64,000 bases of DNA, taken from the NCBI RefSeq assembly GCF_028548475.1, contig NZ_JAQQLE010000003.1, positions 186,001-250,000 of the forward strand, written 5' to 3'. Positions 8,736-18,562 of this stretch are shown here, piece after piece. The DNA comes from Vogesella margarita. GTDB lineage: Bacteria; Pseudomonadota; Gammaproteobacteria; Burkholderiales; Chromobacteriaceae. The notes under the pieces were generated by a model, which saw nothing but the letters and a program-made list of their open reading frames with translations, was not told the DNA's origin and searched no databases. Position numbers and translations under genes: made by a program. Numbering within the stretch: position 1 is the stretch's first letter; every line of letters starts with the position of its first letter.

Positions 8736-9395
8736 TCACAAAAAAAAAACCATTTCCCCATCATCAACTCCTCTGACAAATTCGACAAAGCTACCAGAGT
8801 AAGTGTGACGAGCAAGGATAGACACAGCAGCCTGCTCTTGTGGAAACGCACACTCCATTACCACCATATCCAGCTTGCCCAAGGTTTTGACTTGATAGAT
8901 ATAGTCGGCACTCACACAGGTGTCACCGGTTAGCAATATCCTTGATGTCCCGCTATTAATAACATAGCCAGTGGCAGGCACCGAATGATCTGCCGCAAAT
9001 GGCGTAATCGTCAGCCCCGTTACTTCCAGCTCACCATCCAGCGGCAGCCAGCACAACGTAGGACTCTCTGCGGAAGGCAACACTGAAAAATCCGGCCAGA
9101 TGACATCGTTAAACAGATGTTGCCGGACAGCCTGCAAGGTGGGGGCCAGACCATGCACCACGATAGGGCGCACCCGCTTGCCACATACCATGTCTGCAAG
9201 AAACGCCAAGCCACAGACATGATCCAGATGGCTATGCGTCAGGAACACATGATCAATTTCCAGCATCGCCTCTGCCGATATCTGGCCGACGCCGGTGCCA
9301 GCGTCGATCAGCACATGCGCGCCCAGCAGAAAGGAAGTTGTCTCGCAACCTGGTGACAAGCTGCCGGCCGCCCCCAAAAATCTTAATTGCTGCAT
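8736..9395 (-). CDS. Class II 3',5'-cyclic-nucleotide phosphodiesterase-like metallo-beta-lactamase-fold enzyme
   Basis: 219 residues. The metal-binding HSHLDHVCGL near residue 70 is the HxHxDH signature in the form found in class II cAMP phosphodiesterases (PDEase_II). Further expected ligands lie in LLTGDTCVSADY and AADHS, and the C-terminal half has a His in ARHTYS. I chose ATG at 9395, immediately after the cyclase stop (TAATATG); an in-frame TTG at 9416 would overlap the cyclase by 20 bases. Placed directly behind an adenylate cyclase, it is predicted to degrade the cyclase product and set the local signal level. A general MBL hydrolase is the alternative. Confidence 0.8.
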   Translation of the reverse strand: MQQLRFLGAAGSLSPGCETTSFLLGAHVLIDAGTGVGQISAEAMLEIDHVFLTHSHLDHVCGLAFLADMVCGKRVRPIVVHGLAPTLQAVRQHLFNDVIWPDFSVLPSAESPTLCWLPLDGELEVTGLTITPFAADHSVPATGYVINSGTSRILLTGDTCVSADYIYQVKTLGKLDMVVMECAFPQEQAAVSILARHTYSGSFVEFVRGVDDGEMVFFL

Positions 9396-9396
9396 A

Positions 9397-11571
9397 TTAT
9401 TTTTCTGTTTGCTCAAAAATGCCGTCCCACTGCATCGGGGGCTTTGCGATCAAACCCGCCACCCGTTGCCGAAATGCCTGATACAGCCCATCTTCCGGCG
9501 CCTCGGCCACAAGCCGCGCCAGCTCCTGATCTGCGGCCATAAACTCGCCACGACGGTACATCGCCAGTGCCCGGCCCCATTGCTCAAGCTGCGCCACTGC
9601 CGGAGTCCCCGCAGGCAACGGCTGCCAGATCGTCACATCCCGGCTCTTGCCTTTGACGCGCACTCTATCCACCTCGCGCCAGCAGACATCAGCACAAGCC
9701 AGTCGGGTGCGCTCACCGCACAGAATGGGTACGCCATACTGCTTGGTCAGGCCCTCCAGGCGTGCGGCCTGATTAACCTCATCACCCAGCACGGTATAGG
9801 CACGGCGAAAATCGGAGCCCATATTGCCCACCGTCATCGGACCGCTGTTCAAGCCAATACCGATCGACAGCTGCGGCCAACCCCGGCGGGAAAATTCTGC
9901 ATTCAATCCGGTCAGGGTCTCCACCATCGTCATCGCGGAGTGGACAGCGTGCTGCGCATGATCCGGATCCGCCAGTGGCGCCCCCCAGAACGCCATGATG
10001 GCATCACCAATATATTTATCGATGGTGCCTTGCGTCTGCTGCACATGCCGGGTCTGCGCTGACAGGTAGGCATTCATCATGGCCGCCAGCGCTTCCGGCG
10101 CCATGCCCTCTGAAATCCGGGTGAAGTTGCGCACATCGCTAAATAGAACTGTCATCTCGCGCCGCTCACCTTGCATCTGTGCCAGAAACTGCTCCGGCGC
10201 ATCCGCCATCCGGTCCACCAGCACCGACGGGATGTAGCTGCCGAAAACAGAAGACAACTCGCGCCGACGCCTCGCTTCACTGACAAAGCCCCATATCGCA
10301 TGCACCAGATACAGCATGACTACCTGCAGGACCGGCACGGTGACCGGGACTGCCAGATGCTGCTGCCACCACCACCAATTCGACAGCACCAATACCGCTA
10401 GCAGGCACAACGTTAGCCCACCAGCCATCATGGGTGAGCACCGGTTAAACAGCCATGGCAACAGCACTCCCAGCAGCAGTACCGCCAACAGCAACCAACC
10501 GCTGACATCCGGCTCGGCATAGAGCGCCCCCTGCAGGGCAGCATTCAGCAGATTGGCGTGTATCTCCACTCCGGGATAAACCTGTCCAAATGGCGTTACC
10601 CGCAGATCCATCAGCCCCGGCGCGGTGGTACCCACCAGCACCAGCCTGCCTTGCAAGCGCGCAGGATCAATCCGTTTTGCCAGTACATCAGCAGCGGAGT
10701 AGTAAGGAAATGATCTGGCTGGCCCGACATAGGGCACCGGTATCGTGGCATGGCGGCCTAGGGGAAAGACCATTTTGCCAACCGATAGCGCCTGCAGCTG
10801 TCCACTCTCGGCAAATACCGGCAGCACGGGTTCGGCACCGGATAGCCGGCGCAGCATGGCAAGTGCCAAGGTGTCGTAGTAATTGCCCTGATACCCTACC
10901 AACAAGGGTATACGCCGATTCACGCCATCGGCATCCGCCCAGCTATTGAAATGCCCCGCCGCTGCGGCCGCCTGTTGCAGGGCCACGAGATTGGCACCAA
11001 AGCCAGAGGCTGCCAGTGCCTGGACGTCCGGCGCTACCGCCACATCAAACACTGGCTCTGGCAACGCGCCCGTGCGCAGCGCCCCTTGGCCGGAAGTATC
11101 GAAGTAATAGCCCATTACCACGGGGTTTTGTCGCAACGCCTGAGCCAGTTGCGCGTCCTGCCGCGCGTCCCGCAATAACCCTGCCAGCTCCGGCAGCGGC
11201 TGACGCCGGGCCAATGCGGCCAACCTTTCTACCAGGGGGTTATCCCCAGGCTCCGCAAACACAACATCCAGCCCGATCACCCCCACCCGGTAGTGCTGTC
11301 CCAGCGTATTCAGCAAGGCCGCCACCGTGGCGCGTGGCCAGGGCCACTGACCAAGCTGTGCCAGACTACGCTCATCGATATCCACCACCACGACCCGGTC
11401 ATCGACAGAAACAGGATGCGCCAGTGTCAACCTAACGTCATACCACCAGCCATCCAGTCGGGTCAGGGCGGAAATCGGTAGCCAGCCGGTAACATGCAAT
11501 ACCAGGAGGGCGGAGATCAGTCCCTGAACAAACCAGCGCCAGTACTCCCCTCTTGGTACTCGCCACCTCAC
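9397..11571 (-). CDS. Membrane adenylate cyclase with extracytoplasmic CHASE2 sensor
   Basis: About 724 residues: a first membrane segment near 15-35, a CHASE2 sensory domain (about 40-330; RLDGWWYDVRL and VVVVDIDERSLAQLGQWPWPR are hallmark), three membrane helices (about 355-440), and a class III cyclase domain (about 475-650). The metal aspartates are visible in LFSDVRNFTRISE and KYIGDAIMAFWG, and the transition-state region in YTVLGDEVNQAARLEG; the lysine before YIGD supports ATP rather than GTP. The start is set at GTG 11571, overlapping the TpsA stop as GTGA with a GGAG site 8 bases upstream. That overlap implies translational coupling to the exoprotein gene. Confidence 0.9.
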   Translation of the reverse strand: MRWRVPRGEYWRWFVQGLISALLVLHVTGWLPISALTRLDGWWYDVRLTLAHPVSVDDRVVVVDIDERSLAQLGQWPWPRATVAALLNTLGQHYRVGVIGLDVVFAEPGDNPLVERLAALARRQPLPELAGLLRDARQDAQLAQALRQNPVVMGYYFDTSGQGALRTGALPEPVFDVAVAPDVQALAASGFGANLVALQQAAAAAGHFNSWADADGVNRRIPLLVGYQGNYYDTLALAMLRRLSGAEPVLPVFAESGQLQALSVGKMVFPLGRHATIPVPYVGPARSFPYYSAADVLAKRIDPARLQGRLVLVGTTAPGLMDLRVTPFGQVYPGVEIHANLLNAALQGALYAEPDVSGWLLLAVLLLGVLLPWLFNRCSPMMAGGLTLCLLAVLVLSNWWWWQQHLAVPVTVPVLQVVMLYLVHAIWGFVSEARRRRELSSVFGSYIPSVLVDRMADAPEQFLAQMQGERREMTVLFSDVRNFTRISEGMAPEALAAMMNAYLSAQTRHVQQTQGTIDKYIGDAIMAFWGAPLADPDHAQHAVHSAMTMVETLTGLNAEFSRRGWPQLSIGIGLNSGPMTVGNMGSDFRRAYTVLGDEVNQAARLEGLTKQYGVPILCGERTRLACADVCWREVDRVRVKGKSRDVTIWQPLPAGTPAVAQLEQWGRALAMYRRGEFMAADQELARLVAEAPEDGLYQAFRQRVAGLIAKPPMQWDGIFEQTEK
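11215..11226 (+). repeat. TGCGGCCAACCT 12-mer, copy 2
   Basis: Exact copy inside the cyclase gene. On the coding strand it gives AGG-TTG-GCC-GCA, Arg-Leu-Ala-Ala, within VERLAAL of the CHASE2 domain. Confidence 0.75.
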
Positions 11572-14500
11572 TGGCAAATCTCCAGTTCCTTGCGTCCCTC
11601 ACCCAGCTCCGGCTCAGCCACACTGCCAACCAACAGCCAGTCCTGCGCGCGTCTGGCCACACGAACCAATGGCAGGTAATCATCAAACAGCACCTCCGCT
11701 TGCGCCTGCATGGTTTCCATTGCAGCAGGCATAGCTGGCAATGTCGGACTTGCCGGTGGTGACACCACTCCTGCTGCCCACGCCACATTCAGCGAAGCGC
11801 CTCCCAGTGTCGACTGATAATTACTGGTGGGCATGTTGATAGCCGAGAAATTGCCACTGTGCGACTGATACTGTATCAGCGGCAAATTGAAGGCCGAAGA
11901 AGGCGTGAAGCCCCCCCAGGAAACGACATTCATGGTGCCAGCCAGATTGGCCTGTCCATTCACAACAATACTGTCATAGGCACCGGCGCCTACTCCGCCC
12001 AATTCCATATTCAGCACGGAAGAAGCATTCAGGGTCAGATTTCCGTTGATCACCAGCGAGCCCGGTGAATACCCCACCGCAAAGGTGCCACCATTACTAC
12101 TTACATTGCCGTTGATGGTGCCCGAGCCTCTCAACACACCACCGTTCAGTGTCAGCATGCTGGTGCCAATACTCGCGGCGTTGCCGCTACTTCCCAGCTG
12201 CACCACGCCACCAGACTGGGTCAACCCGCCCAGAAAGCTGGTACTGCCGCTCAGGTTCAGCGTACCGGCATTGGTAAACACCTGGTTAAAAACGGTACCG
12301 CTGCCGATATTCATTGTTCCGGCGTTGCTAAGTGCGCTGGTCACCGTTCCGCCCGCAATATCCAGCGTACCCTGGTTGACCATGGCACCGCTGTTTTGCC
12401 AGCTGACCGTGCTACCCACTGGCCGCTGCAATACCCCACCTGCCTGCATCGTCAGTGCACCAGCGCCTTCATAACTGCCGCCAGACAAGGTAAAGTTGCC
12501 GCCCACCGACAAGGTGCTGTCATTAATGAACTGCCCGCCCTGCAGGGCCAGAGAGGTCCCGGCCCTCAGCGAGGAGGCTCCTGTCAGCATCAGGCTGCCG
12601 CTCTTCAGCGTCAGCGAGCCATCCGGCAATGTCAGGTTGTCAAAGGCCAGGTTCAGGCCGTCAACCACCCGGTTACCATTGCCCGAAAACACAAACTGGC
12701 CACCATTCACAAACGCCAGGCCACCCGGCCCACTCACGATCTTGCCACCGCCCCAGGAGAAAGTGCCGGTATCTGTAGTCAGGCTTTGGCCCGAGGCAAT
12801 AGTCAGCACCCCATTCTGCTGTCGGGTATTGGTCGCCCGCGACGATGCGCTCACCAGCAGGCTGCCACTATTATCCAGGTTATTAATAACCGCATTACTC
12901 AGCGTCAAGCTACCACTGTTGCTGAGAGTGCTACGCCACTGCGTACCTAATAAGGTAGCGGTTCCCTGGTTATCCAGCGAGAAGTCGGCACTCTGATTCG
13001 TTCCAGTCAACACACCCTGGTTCACCAGCTTGCCAGTACCCCCTAGCCGAAATGTCGACAGGTCCAGCGTTGAGCCTGCGGCCAACGTTACCCCGCTCCC
13101 GCTCCCCCCCACAGCCACGCTGGCTCCGACATCGCTGGCAAAACTGCCGCTACCCGATAACTGCACGCCATCCTGCAGCGACCAGCTACCCGATTTGAAC
13201 AACAGGCGGCCAGCGGTGGTAAAGCTACCGTACTGGCTACCCCCACCGTTGAGCGACAATTCACCGCTGGCAACGATCAACTGGCCTCGGTTTTCCACCC
13301 CACCCACGCTGCGATCACCCGTAGTCTGTAGCTGACTACCAACCGCCAGCGTAAAGTTGCCGCCACTGCCCGGAGCTGCCAGACTCAGGCGCGAGCCGGC
13401 ACCCACTTGCACGTTACCGGCAAAATCCACGCTACCACTCTGGCTGGACAAGCTTGCATCGCCGTTCACCACGACGGTTCCCAGCCAGTGCTGGCCAGCC
13501 CCGCCAGAGATATCGCCAGTCAGCTGAAACTCCCCCCCGGATTGCAATAGACTGCTACCTTCTGCCAGCGTCAATGTACTGCCTTGTTGGGTGAGCGGTG
13601 CCGCCAGTTGCCCTACTGCCTGAGCAAGCGTTGCATTACTGAAGCTGGTGCCATATAGCGTCACCTGATTGGCCGCCAGATCCAGCTGGCCAAAATTGAT
13701 ATCCGCCTTGTTCTGGTAAATAGCCGCAGCCTGATCGGTATACGCCATCCATACCGAGCCATTGCTATCCGGCAGCAGCATGTAATAGTGATTGTTCGCC
13801 CCGCTGTAGGCCACACCCTTATCCTGCCCGTTGACGGCAAAGCCCACGCGCTGGCCACTGGCCCCGGAAATCGCCCCTTCCAGCACTACCGGCGCCGAAA
13901 CATACTGCCAGGCGAGATACGGCATGCTGCTGCCCTCCAGCACACGCCAGCTACCGCTTGCGGAGAAGTCCCACCCGCTGAAGTTGGCCGCAGACTTCAT
14001 CTGTGCGGTAGTCAGGCCGCTACCGCCAGCGCTGATACTCAGGTCGGAGGCTTCGGTGTTCCAGTAAGCATTGTTAACCGTGCCGACATTACTGCCAATC
14101 AGCCCCCCCACACCACTGTCACCCCGTACAAAAGCATTCGCGTAGACCTGTTCAACACGACCTTCGCTGTACCCTACGGCACCACCGACAGTGGTATTAC
14201 CAATGACCATCCCTTGGGTGTAACTGCTAACCAGGGTCGTCTCCGTGCCCTCAAGAGAACCGACCAGCCCCCCCACATTCTCGTTACCCTTGACACTGGC
14301 ATTGGTCACACTAGTGCTTATGCTGAATATCCGATCCCAACGGCTTAACTGGCGACCAGCAAGACCACCCACAAAGTTGTTACCAACCACACTGTTACTT
14401 GCCTGGCTCTGGCTAATATTGGCAATACTTTCTCCGGCCAATCCACCCACATAATCATTACCCACTACGCTGCCAGTGGCCTTGCTAGCCGTGATATGCC

Positions 14501-17012
14501 AATAACTACCGCCTGCAACACCCCCAACGTAGTCATGCCCGGTAACACTGCCACTGGCCTGGCTTTGGCGGATATCGCCGAAACTTTTCCCTGCCACCCC
14601 GCCAACGTAATCAATACCGGCCACGCTGCCACTGGCCACGCTCTCCCTGATTTCCCAATCGCTACGACCGGCAATACCGCCAACATAGTTATTGCCCGTC
14701 ACACTGCCGCTGGCCTGGCTTTGGCGGATATCAAGCGCACTGGCCCCGGCCAAACCACCGACATAATCATTACCGACCACGTTGCCACTGGCCTGGCCGC
14801 CGATGATGCTGCCGTTATACTGATTACCGACCAACCCGCCTACGTAGTCATGCCCCGTCACAGCACCGGATGCCTGGCTGCCGCTGATGTTATTACTCTG
14901 GTACCCGACCAGCCCGCCCACGTAGTCATATCCCGTTACGTCTCCGCTGGCTTGACTGTTGCCGATGCTGCCGTTGTACGCGAGATCTCCTGAGAGTCCG
15001 CCAACGTATCTATGGCCAGCCACCAACACACTGGCTTGACTGTCATTGATGATGTCGCCCGAGCCAACCACGCCACCGACATAGTTCTGTCCAGTGACCT
15101 CGCCACTGGCCACGCTGTTACTAATGCTGCCACCCACGCCAACCAAACCGCCGACGTAGTTGTTACCTTGGACAATCACACTAGAGTGACTATTGCTGAC
15201 GATTCCCCACCACGCAGAATGACCGACCAGCCCCCCCACCTCATCTTGGCCCGAAACAATGCCGCTGACCCGACTATCGGTGATAGAGCCATCGTTCTGC
15301 CCAACCAGCCCACCAACCGAATCAAGCCCCATCACACTTCCGGACACAGCCACATTCCGGATATGGCTGTCTGTACCAGCATAATGAGCAAGCGCTCCCA
15401 ACGAATTCGCGTCAAGATCGGCAATGGCCACGGCGTCAAGAGACAAGTTCTGGATGTCCCCCTGACTTTCAGCTAACAAAGCAACCATCTGTCCAGACAG
15501 CGTGTGCCCCAACCCTTCCAGCACCGCCCCGCTGGCCAAACCCTGGCGTGTACCAAATACAGCATCAAGGGAAAAATCGGCCGCAATGGCATAGCGTCCG
15601 GTCGCGGCAATGCCGCCACTAGCCGCTAGTTGCCCCTCAAGCTCACTCTGGTTACGGATCAACTGGTACGCATTGCCAGCAATGCTGAGGCTGGCGCTGC
15701 TGCCGGTGAGATCGAGCTTGCCGTCCTGACCGATTAGCAGCTGTCCACCTGCGCCCGGGGTAATCACGACACCAGCGGAATTTCCACTGGCGGCCACCTG
15801 CTGATTAATGGCGACATTGCGTTCGGCTTGCAGGGTCAACGTAGTATTGGCCGACCAGGCAACGCTATCATTGACCAGCAGGTCTCCATTACCGGCATTG
15901 CCACCGGCAACACTGCTGAGGGTAATGTTGTTTTGTGCTAATTGGCCGGATAGCGCTGTGCCGGTGATATCGCCACCGCTGGCCGCCACCACAAAGTCGT
16001 TCGGGTCGATCAGCCAGTTACCGGTTTTACCGTTGGCCGCACGGGTATCCACGTTGATACCCGCCAGCTGCACCTGCTTGCCCGAGGTTTCGATAAAGCC
16101 GCCATCGCCCGACTCGCTGCCACCGCGGGCACTGAGGCTGCCATGTACCGCGGCAGTCTGCGCCGCTACCAGCTCGATACGCCCGCCATCGCCTTGTGCC
16201 TGGGCATCCGCCACCAGCGTCGCCCCCTGGTCCACGGTGATATTGTCTGCGCGCAGGACAATGTGGCCGCCGTCTCCCAGCTCCGCACGGGTGGCCTGCA
16301 AATGGCCGGAGTGGCGGATGGTGCCGGCGAAGATACCTGCCGCGCCATTGACTACGTCCAGCGTGCCCAGATTGAGCACACTGTTTTCCGGCGCCGACAA
16401 TTGGTAGCGCAGTGCCGGGGAGGCCAGGTCAACCAGTTCGACGGTCTGCCCGGCGGCCAGCAGCAGGTTGCCGTTTTCCTGCCGGATGGTGCCGCTGTTG
16501 GTCAGCGACGAGGCGATCAGCGCCACATCGCCCTTGACGACCATGTGCCCGTTATTCTCAATCGTGCCACCGTTACCGACAAAGCGCAGGCGGTCAGCCA
16601 GAAAATCGGCATCACTAATATTGAGGGTAGAGGCGATAAAGCCGGCAGTGTCAATCTGGGCACCCTGACCAAACACAACACCATTCGGGTTAATCAGGAA
16701 CACCCGACCATTGGACTGCAGCGAGCCGAGAATCTGGCTGGGATCGCCACCGGTTACCCGGTTGAGAATGGCGCTACTGGCAGAGGGCAGGTTCATGTGC
16801 ACCGCTTCGCCGTTGGCAACACTGAACTGCTGCCAGTTGATCACGGTTTTGCCGCTGCTGGCATTGACCTGCAAGAGGTTGGCCGCAGGCTGGCTGATGA
16901 TCGCCGAGCCGCTACTCACTTGACCACCAGTCGGCACGGCCTGTACCTGAGAGAAAGCTGCCGCCAGGGCGATAACCAGTGCGCGCGGCTTGAACTGGGG
17001 ATGACGTGGCAT
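11568..17012 (-). CDS. Filamentous haemagglutinin-type TpsA exoprotein with GLUG repeats
   Basis: 1814 residues, the largest gene of the window. A signal peptide (RALVIALAAAFSQVQA) is followed by the TPS secretion domain: ILNRVTGGDPSQILGSL, then the diagnostic NPNGVVFG, in residues about 25-260. Residues about 550-970 hold 16 tandem GLUG-type units (YVGGLVG with variants). The rest is beta-helix-like Gly/Ser/Asn-rich sequence, with SPGSLVINGNLTLN near the end, and then a short Pro-rich, charged tail ending EICQ. It should be exported through the outer membrane by the TpsB encoded 12 bases upstream and act as a surface adhesin or matrix protein. No toxin domain is seen at the C terminus, which argues against a contact-dependent inhibition effector. 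Confidence 0.92.
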   Translation of the reverse strand: MPRHPQFKPRALVIALAAAFSQVQAVPTGGQVSSGSAIISQPAANLLQVNASSGKTVINWQQFSVANGEAVHMNLPSASSAILNRVTGGDPSQILGSLQSNGRVFLINPNGVVFGQGAQIDTAGFIASTLNISDADFLADRLRFVGNGGTIENNGHMVVKGDVALIASSLTNSGTIRQENGNLLLAAGQTVELVDLASPALRYQLSAPENSVLNLGTLDVVNGAAGIFAGTIRHSGHLQATRAELGDGGHIVLRADNITVDQGATLVADAQAQGDGGRIELVAAQTAAVHGSLSARGGSESGDGGFIETSGKQVQLAGINVDTRAANGKTGNWLIDPNDFVVAASGGDITGTALSGQLAQNNITLSSVAGGNAGNGDLLVNDSVAWSANTTLTLQAERNVAINQQVAASGNSAGVVITPGAGGQLLIGQDGKLDLTGSSASLSIAGNAYQLIRNQSELEGQLAASGGIAATGRYAIAADFSLDAVFGTRQGLASGAVLEGLGHTLSGQMVALLAESQGDIQNLSLDAVAIADLDANSLGALAHYAGTDSHIRNVAVSGSVMGLDSVGGLVGQNDGSITDSRVSGIVSGQDEVGGLVGHSAWWGIVSNSHSSVIVQGNNYVGGLVGVGGSISNSVASGEVTGQNYVGGVVGSGDIINDSQASVLVAGHRYVGGLSGDLAYNGSIGNSQASGDVTGYDYVGGLVGYQSNNISGSQASGAVTGHDYVGGLVGNQYNGSIIGGQASGNVVGNDYVGGLAGASALDIRQSQASGSVTGNNYVGGIAGRSDWEIRESVASGSVAGIDYVGGVAGKSFGDIRQSQASGSVTGHDYVGGVAGGSYWHITASKATGSVVGNDYVGGLAGESIANISQSQASNSVVGNNFVGGLAGRQLSRWDRIFSISTSVTNASVKGNENVGGLVGSLEGTETTLVSSYTQGMVIGNTTVGGAVGYSEGRVEQVYANAFVRGDSGVGGLIGSNVGTVNNAYWNTEASDLSISAGGSGLTTAQMKSAANFSGWDFSASGSWRVLEGSSMPYLAWQYVSAPVVLEGAISGASGQRVGFAVNGQDKGVAYSGANNHYYMLLPDSNGSVWMAYTDQAAAIYQNKADINFGQLDLAANQVTLYGTSFSNATLAQAVGQLAAPLTQQGSTLTLAEGSSLLQSGGEFQLTGDISGGAGQHWLGTVVVNGDASLSSQSGSVDFAGNVQVGAGSRLSLAAPGSGGNFTLAVGSQLQTTGDRSVGGVENRGQLIVASGELSLNGGGSQYGSFTTAGRLLFKSGSWSLQDGVQLSGSGSFASDVGASVAVGGSGSGVTLAAGSTLDLSTFRLGGTGKLVNQGVLTGTNQSADFSLDNQGTATLLGTQWRSTLSNSGSLTLSNAVINNLDNSGSLLVSASSRATNTRQQNGVLTIASGQSLTTDTGTFSWGGGKIVSGPGGLAFVNGGQFVFSGNGNRVVDGLNLAFDNLTLPDGSLTLKSGSLMLTGASSLRAGTSLALQGGQFINDSTLSVGGNFTLSGGSYEGAGALTMQAGGVLQRPVGSTVSWQNSGAMVNQGTLDIAGGTVTSALSNAGTMNIGSGTVFNQVFTNAGTLNLSGSTSFLGGLTQSGGVVQLGSSGNAASIGTSMLTLNGGVLRGSGTINGNVSSNGGTFAVGYSPGSLVINGNLTLNASSVLNMELGGVGAGAYDSIVVNGQANLAGTMNVVSWGGFTPSSAFNLPLIQYQSHSGNFSAINMPTSNYQSTLGGASLNVAWAAGVVSPPASPTLPAMPAAMETMQAQAEVLFDDYLPLVRVARRAQDWLLVGSVAEPELGEGRKELEICQ
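14080..15360 (-). repeat. GLUG tandem-repeat region of TpsA
   Basis: Sixteen in-frame units with a VGGLVG, VGGIAG or VGGAVG core, roughly 24-28 residues apart and separated by variable SQASGSVTG-like stretches. The units differ at the nucleotide level, so this is an old protein repeat rather than a recent DNA duplication. GLUG repeats occur in surface adhesins and metallopeptidases. Confidence 0.88.
16876..16887 (-). repeat. TGCGGCCAACCT 12-mer, copy 3
   Basis: Exact copy on the minus strand inside tpsA, read there as Ala-Ala-Asn-Leu in QPAANLLQ of the secretion domain. Confidence 0.75.
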
Positions 17013-17024
17013 GATGGAATCCTG

Positions 17025-18560
17025 TCAGAAACGGGCTGTGGCCAGAACGTGAGCACGCCAGGTACCAGCCTGGCTATTGGGGGTGTCGGTCATCGGGCGG
17101 GCGAGGTCAATCGATACGCCATACTGGCGATTAGGTTGCCAGCGCAGGCCAGCCCCCAACCCGAGCAGGTGCTGGTGACTAATTTCCTGCGCTTGTGGCT
17201 GCAAACGCCGCGTACTGCCGGAATCGGCAAATAAGACCGCTCGCAGGCCGCTAGCCAAGAGTGGCGTCCACGCTTCCAGCGCTACCGAGTGTCCCTGATC
17301 GCCAAAGGCCTCACGCTCCTCGTAGCCGCGCACGCTCTGGCTACCGCCAATACCGAACTGCTCGCCGGGAACCAAAGGCCGTCGGCTGTACTGTGCTTGC
17401 AGCCGGCTGAGCACACTCCAGCCGGCTGACAATGGAAGCTGATAGTCAATGCTGCCGCGCCAGGCCTGCCAATTGGCATCGGCCCCGTGCCGGTTGGCCA
17501 GATGATGGGCATCGTCGTTGTCGTTGCCTCCGGGCAGGTTGTGTGACCAGTCCAGCGCAAGCGCCAGCCTGCTGCCCTTGCCTTGCCAGACGCCAAACCA
17601 GCCAAGCGTCAGCGGCGTGGTGGTGACATCGGCGCCCAGATTGGCCTGATCGAACATCACTTTGTTGCCATAGGCTTTGTAGTCCAGCCCCAGTTTGACG
17701 CCATGCTTGAGTTGGCCAAGCGGCAGCAAGTGTTTGGCCAGTGCTACGCCGGCATAGTCCCCACGGCCGGAGACATCAAAAAAACCGCCAACCGTGCCCG
17801 AATCAACATCCGAATGCACGGCATAGGCTGACACGTCGGTTGCCCAGCGATATAAAGGCCATTTCCACGACAGACCAAACTGGGCCACATCCCGATGATG
17901 CTGGTCTGGCGAAGTGGTATAGGAAACGGTTAGCTGCTGGTCGGTACCGGCCAGTGCAGAGGTGTGCCAACCTGCACCCAGCCGCCAGCGGCCGGTGGCA
18001 TCGTTGCCGGTATTTTGCAGGCTGCTCCAGAAAGACGATGGCGGCCTGTCTTCAACCTGAACCGTCACATCGATGGCTTCCCGCACACGGCTTTCAGACA
18101 GGGTCAGTACCGCCTCGTGGGCAGGATGGTCATTGAACTGGGCCAGGTTACGGGCAAGCTCCCGGGTATCAGGCGTCAGGCCCGGCTGGAGCACCGGAAA
18201 CGATGCTGCAAGTTGCTCGCGGCTAAAGTAGTTCTGCCCGCTGTAGCTGACGCTACCCAGTGGCATCATCACCAGTTTCAGTGAGACAGTATCGGTTAGC
18301 GTCTGTGGCGGCAGAATCACCCGGTAGAAGCGGTGACCACTTGCGGCCAACCTTGCCTGCAGTGCAGCCGCAGCCTGCTGCAGGCTGGCAACTGTCTGCT
18401 GCTTGCCAGTAAAGGGCTGCAGTGTTTCACGCACGGCCTCGTCATTCAGCGGGTTGCGGCCATCGAGCTGGTAGCCAGCGACATCAAATGCCAGCTCGTT
18501 AGCACTGGCAAGATCAACAGTTGCCAACAAGATCAGCAAGGAAAGTACGGCGTGCTTCAT
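17025..18560 (-). CDS. TpsB outer-membrane transporter (ShlB/FhaC/HecB family)
   Basis: About 511 residues, of usual TpsB length. A signal peptide (KHAVLSLLILLATVDLASA) precedes a POTRA region (about 60-190) and a C-terminal 16-strand beta-barrel. The loop L6 motif appears as SQSVRGYEE near residue 415, and the protein ends in an aromatic residue (ATARF), as outer-membrane barrels do. ATG 18560 was preferred because it begins the signal peptide and follows the FecR-gene stop by 2 bases; an in-frame ATG at 18578 would overlap that gene. It secretes the TpsA encoded next to it. Confidence 0.9.
   Translation of the reverse strand: MKHAVLSLLILLATVDLASANELAFDVAGYQLDGRNPLNDEAVRETLQPFTGKQQTVASLQQAAAALQARLAASGHRFYRVILPPQTLTDTVSLKLVMMPLGSVSYSGQNYFSREQLAASFPVLQPGLTPDTRELARNLAQFNDHPAHEAVLTLSESRVREAIDVTVQVEDRPPSSFWSSLQNTGNDATGRWRLGAGWHTSALAGTDQQLTVSYTTSPDQHHRDVAQFGLSWKWPLYRWATDVSAYAVHSDVDSGTVGGFFDVSGRGDYAGVALAKHLLPLGQLKHGVKLGLDYKAYGNKVMFDQANLGADVTTTPLTLGWFGVWQGKGSRLALALDWSHNLPGGNDNDDAHHLANRHGADANWQAWRGSIDYQLPLSAGWSVLSRLQAQYSRRPLVPGEQFGIGGSQSVRGYEEREAFGDQGHSVALEAWTPLLASGLRAVLFADSGSTRRLQPQAQEISHQHLLGLGAGLRWQPNRQYGVSIDLARPMTDTPNSQAGTWRAHVLATARF
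18342..18353 (+). repeat. TGCGGCCAACCT 12-mer, copy 4
   Basis: Exact copy inside tpsB; codes AGG-TTG-GCC-GCA, Arg-Leu-Ala-Ala, in LQARLAASGH on the minus strand. Confidence 0.75.
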
Positions 18561-18562
18561 GG

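Noticed and set aside
14080-15360. Repeated DNA pattern that could suggest a CRISPR array
   Set aside because: The repeats are in frame, diverged in sequence and encode GLUG protein units of TpsA; there are no identical direct repeats with unique spacers and no cas genes.
11568-17012. TpsA as a contact-dependent inhibition (CdiA) toxin
   Set aside because: There is no VENN or equivalent pretoxin motif, no C-terminal toxin domain and no small immunity gene; the next gene is a cyclase overlapping the stop.
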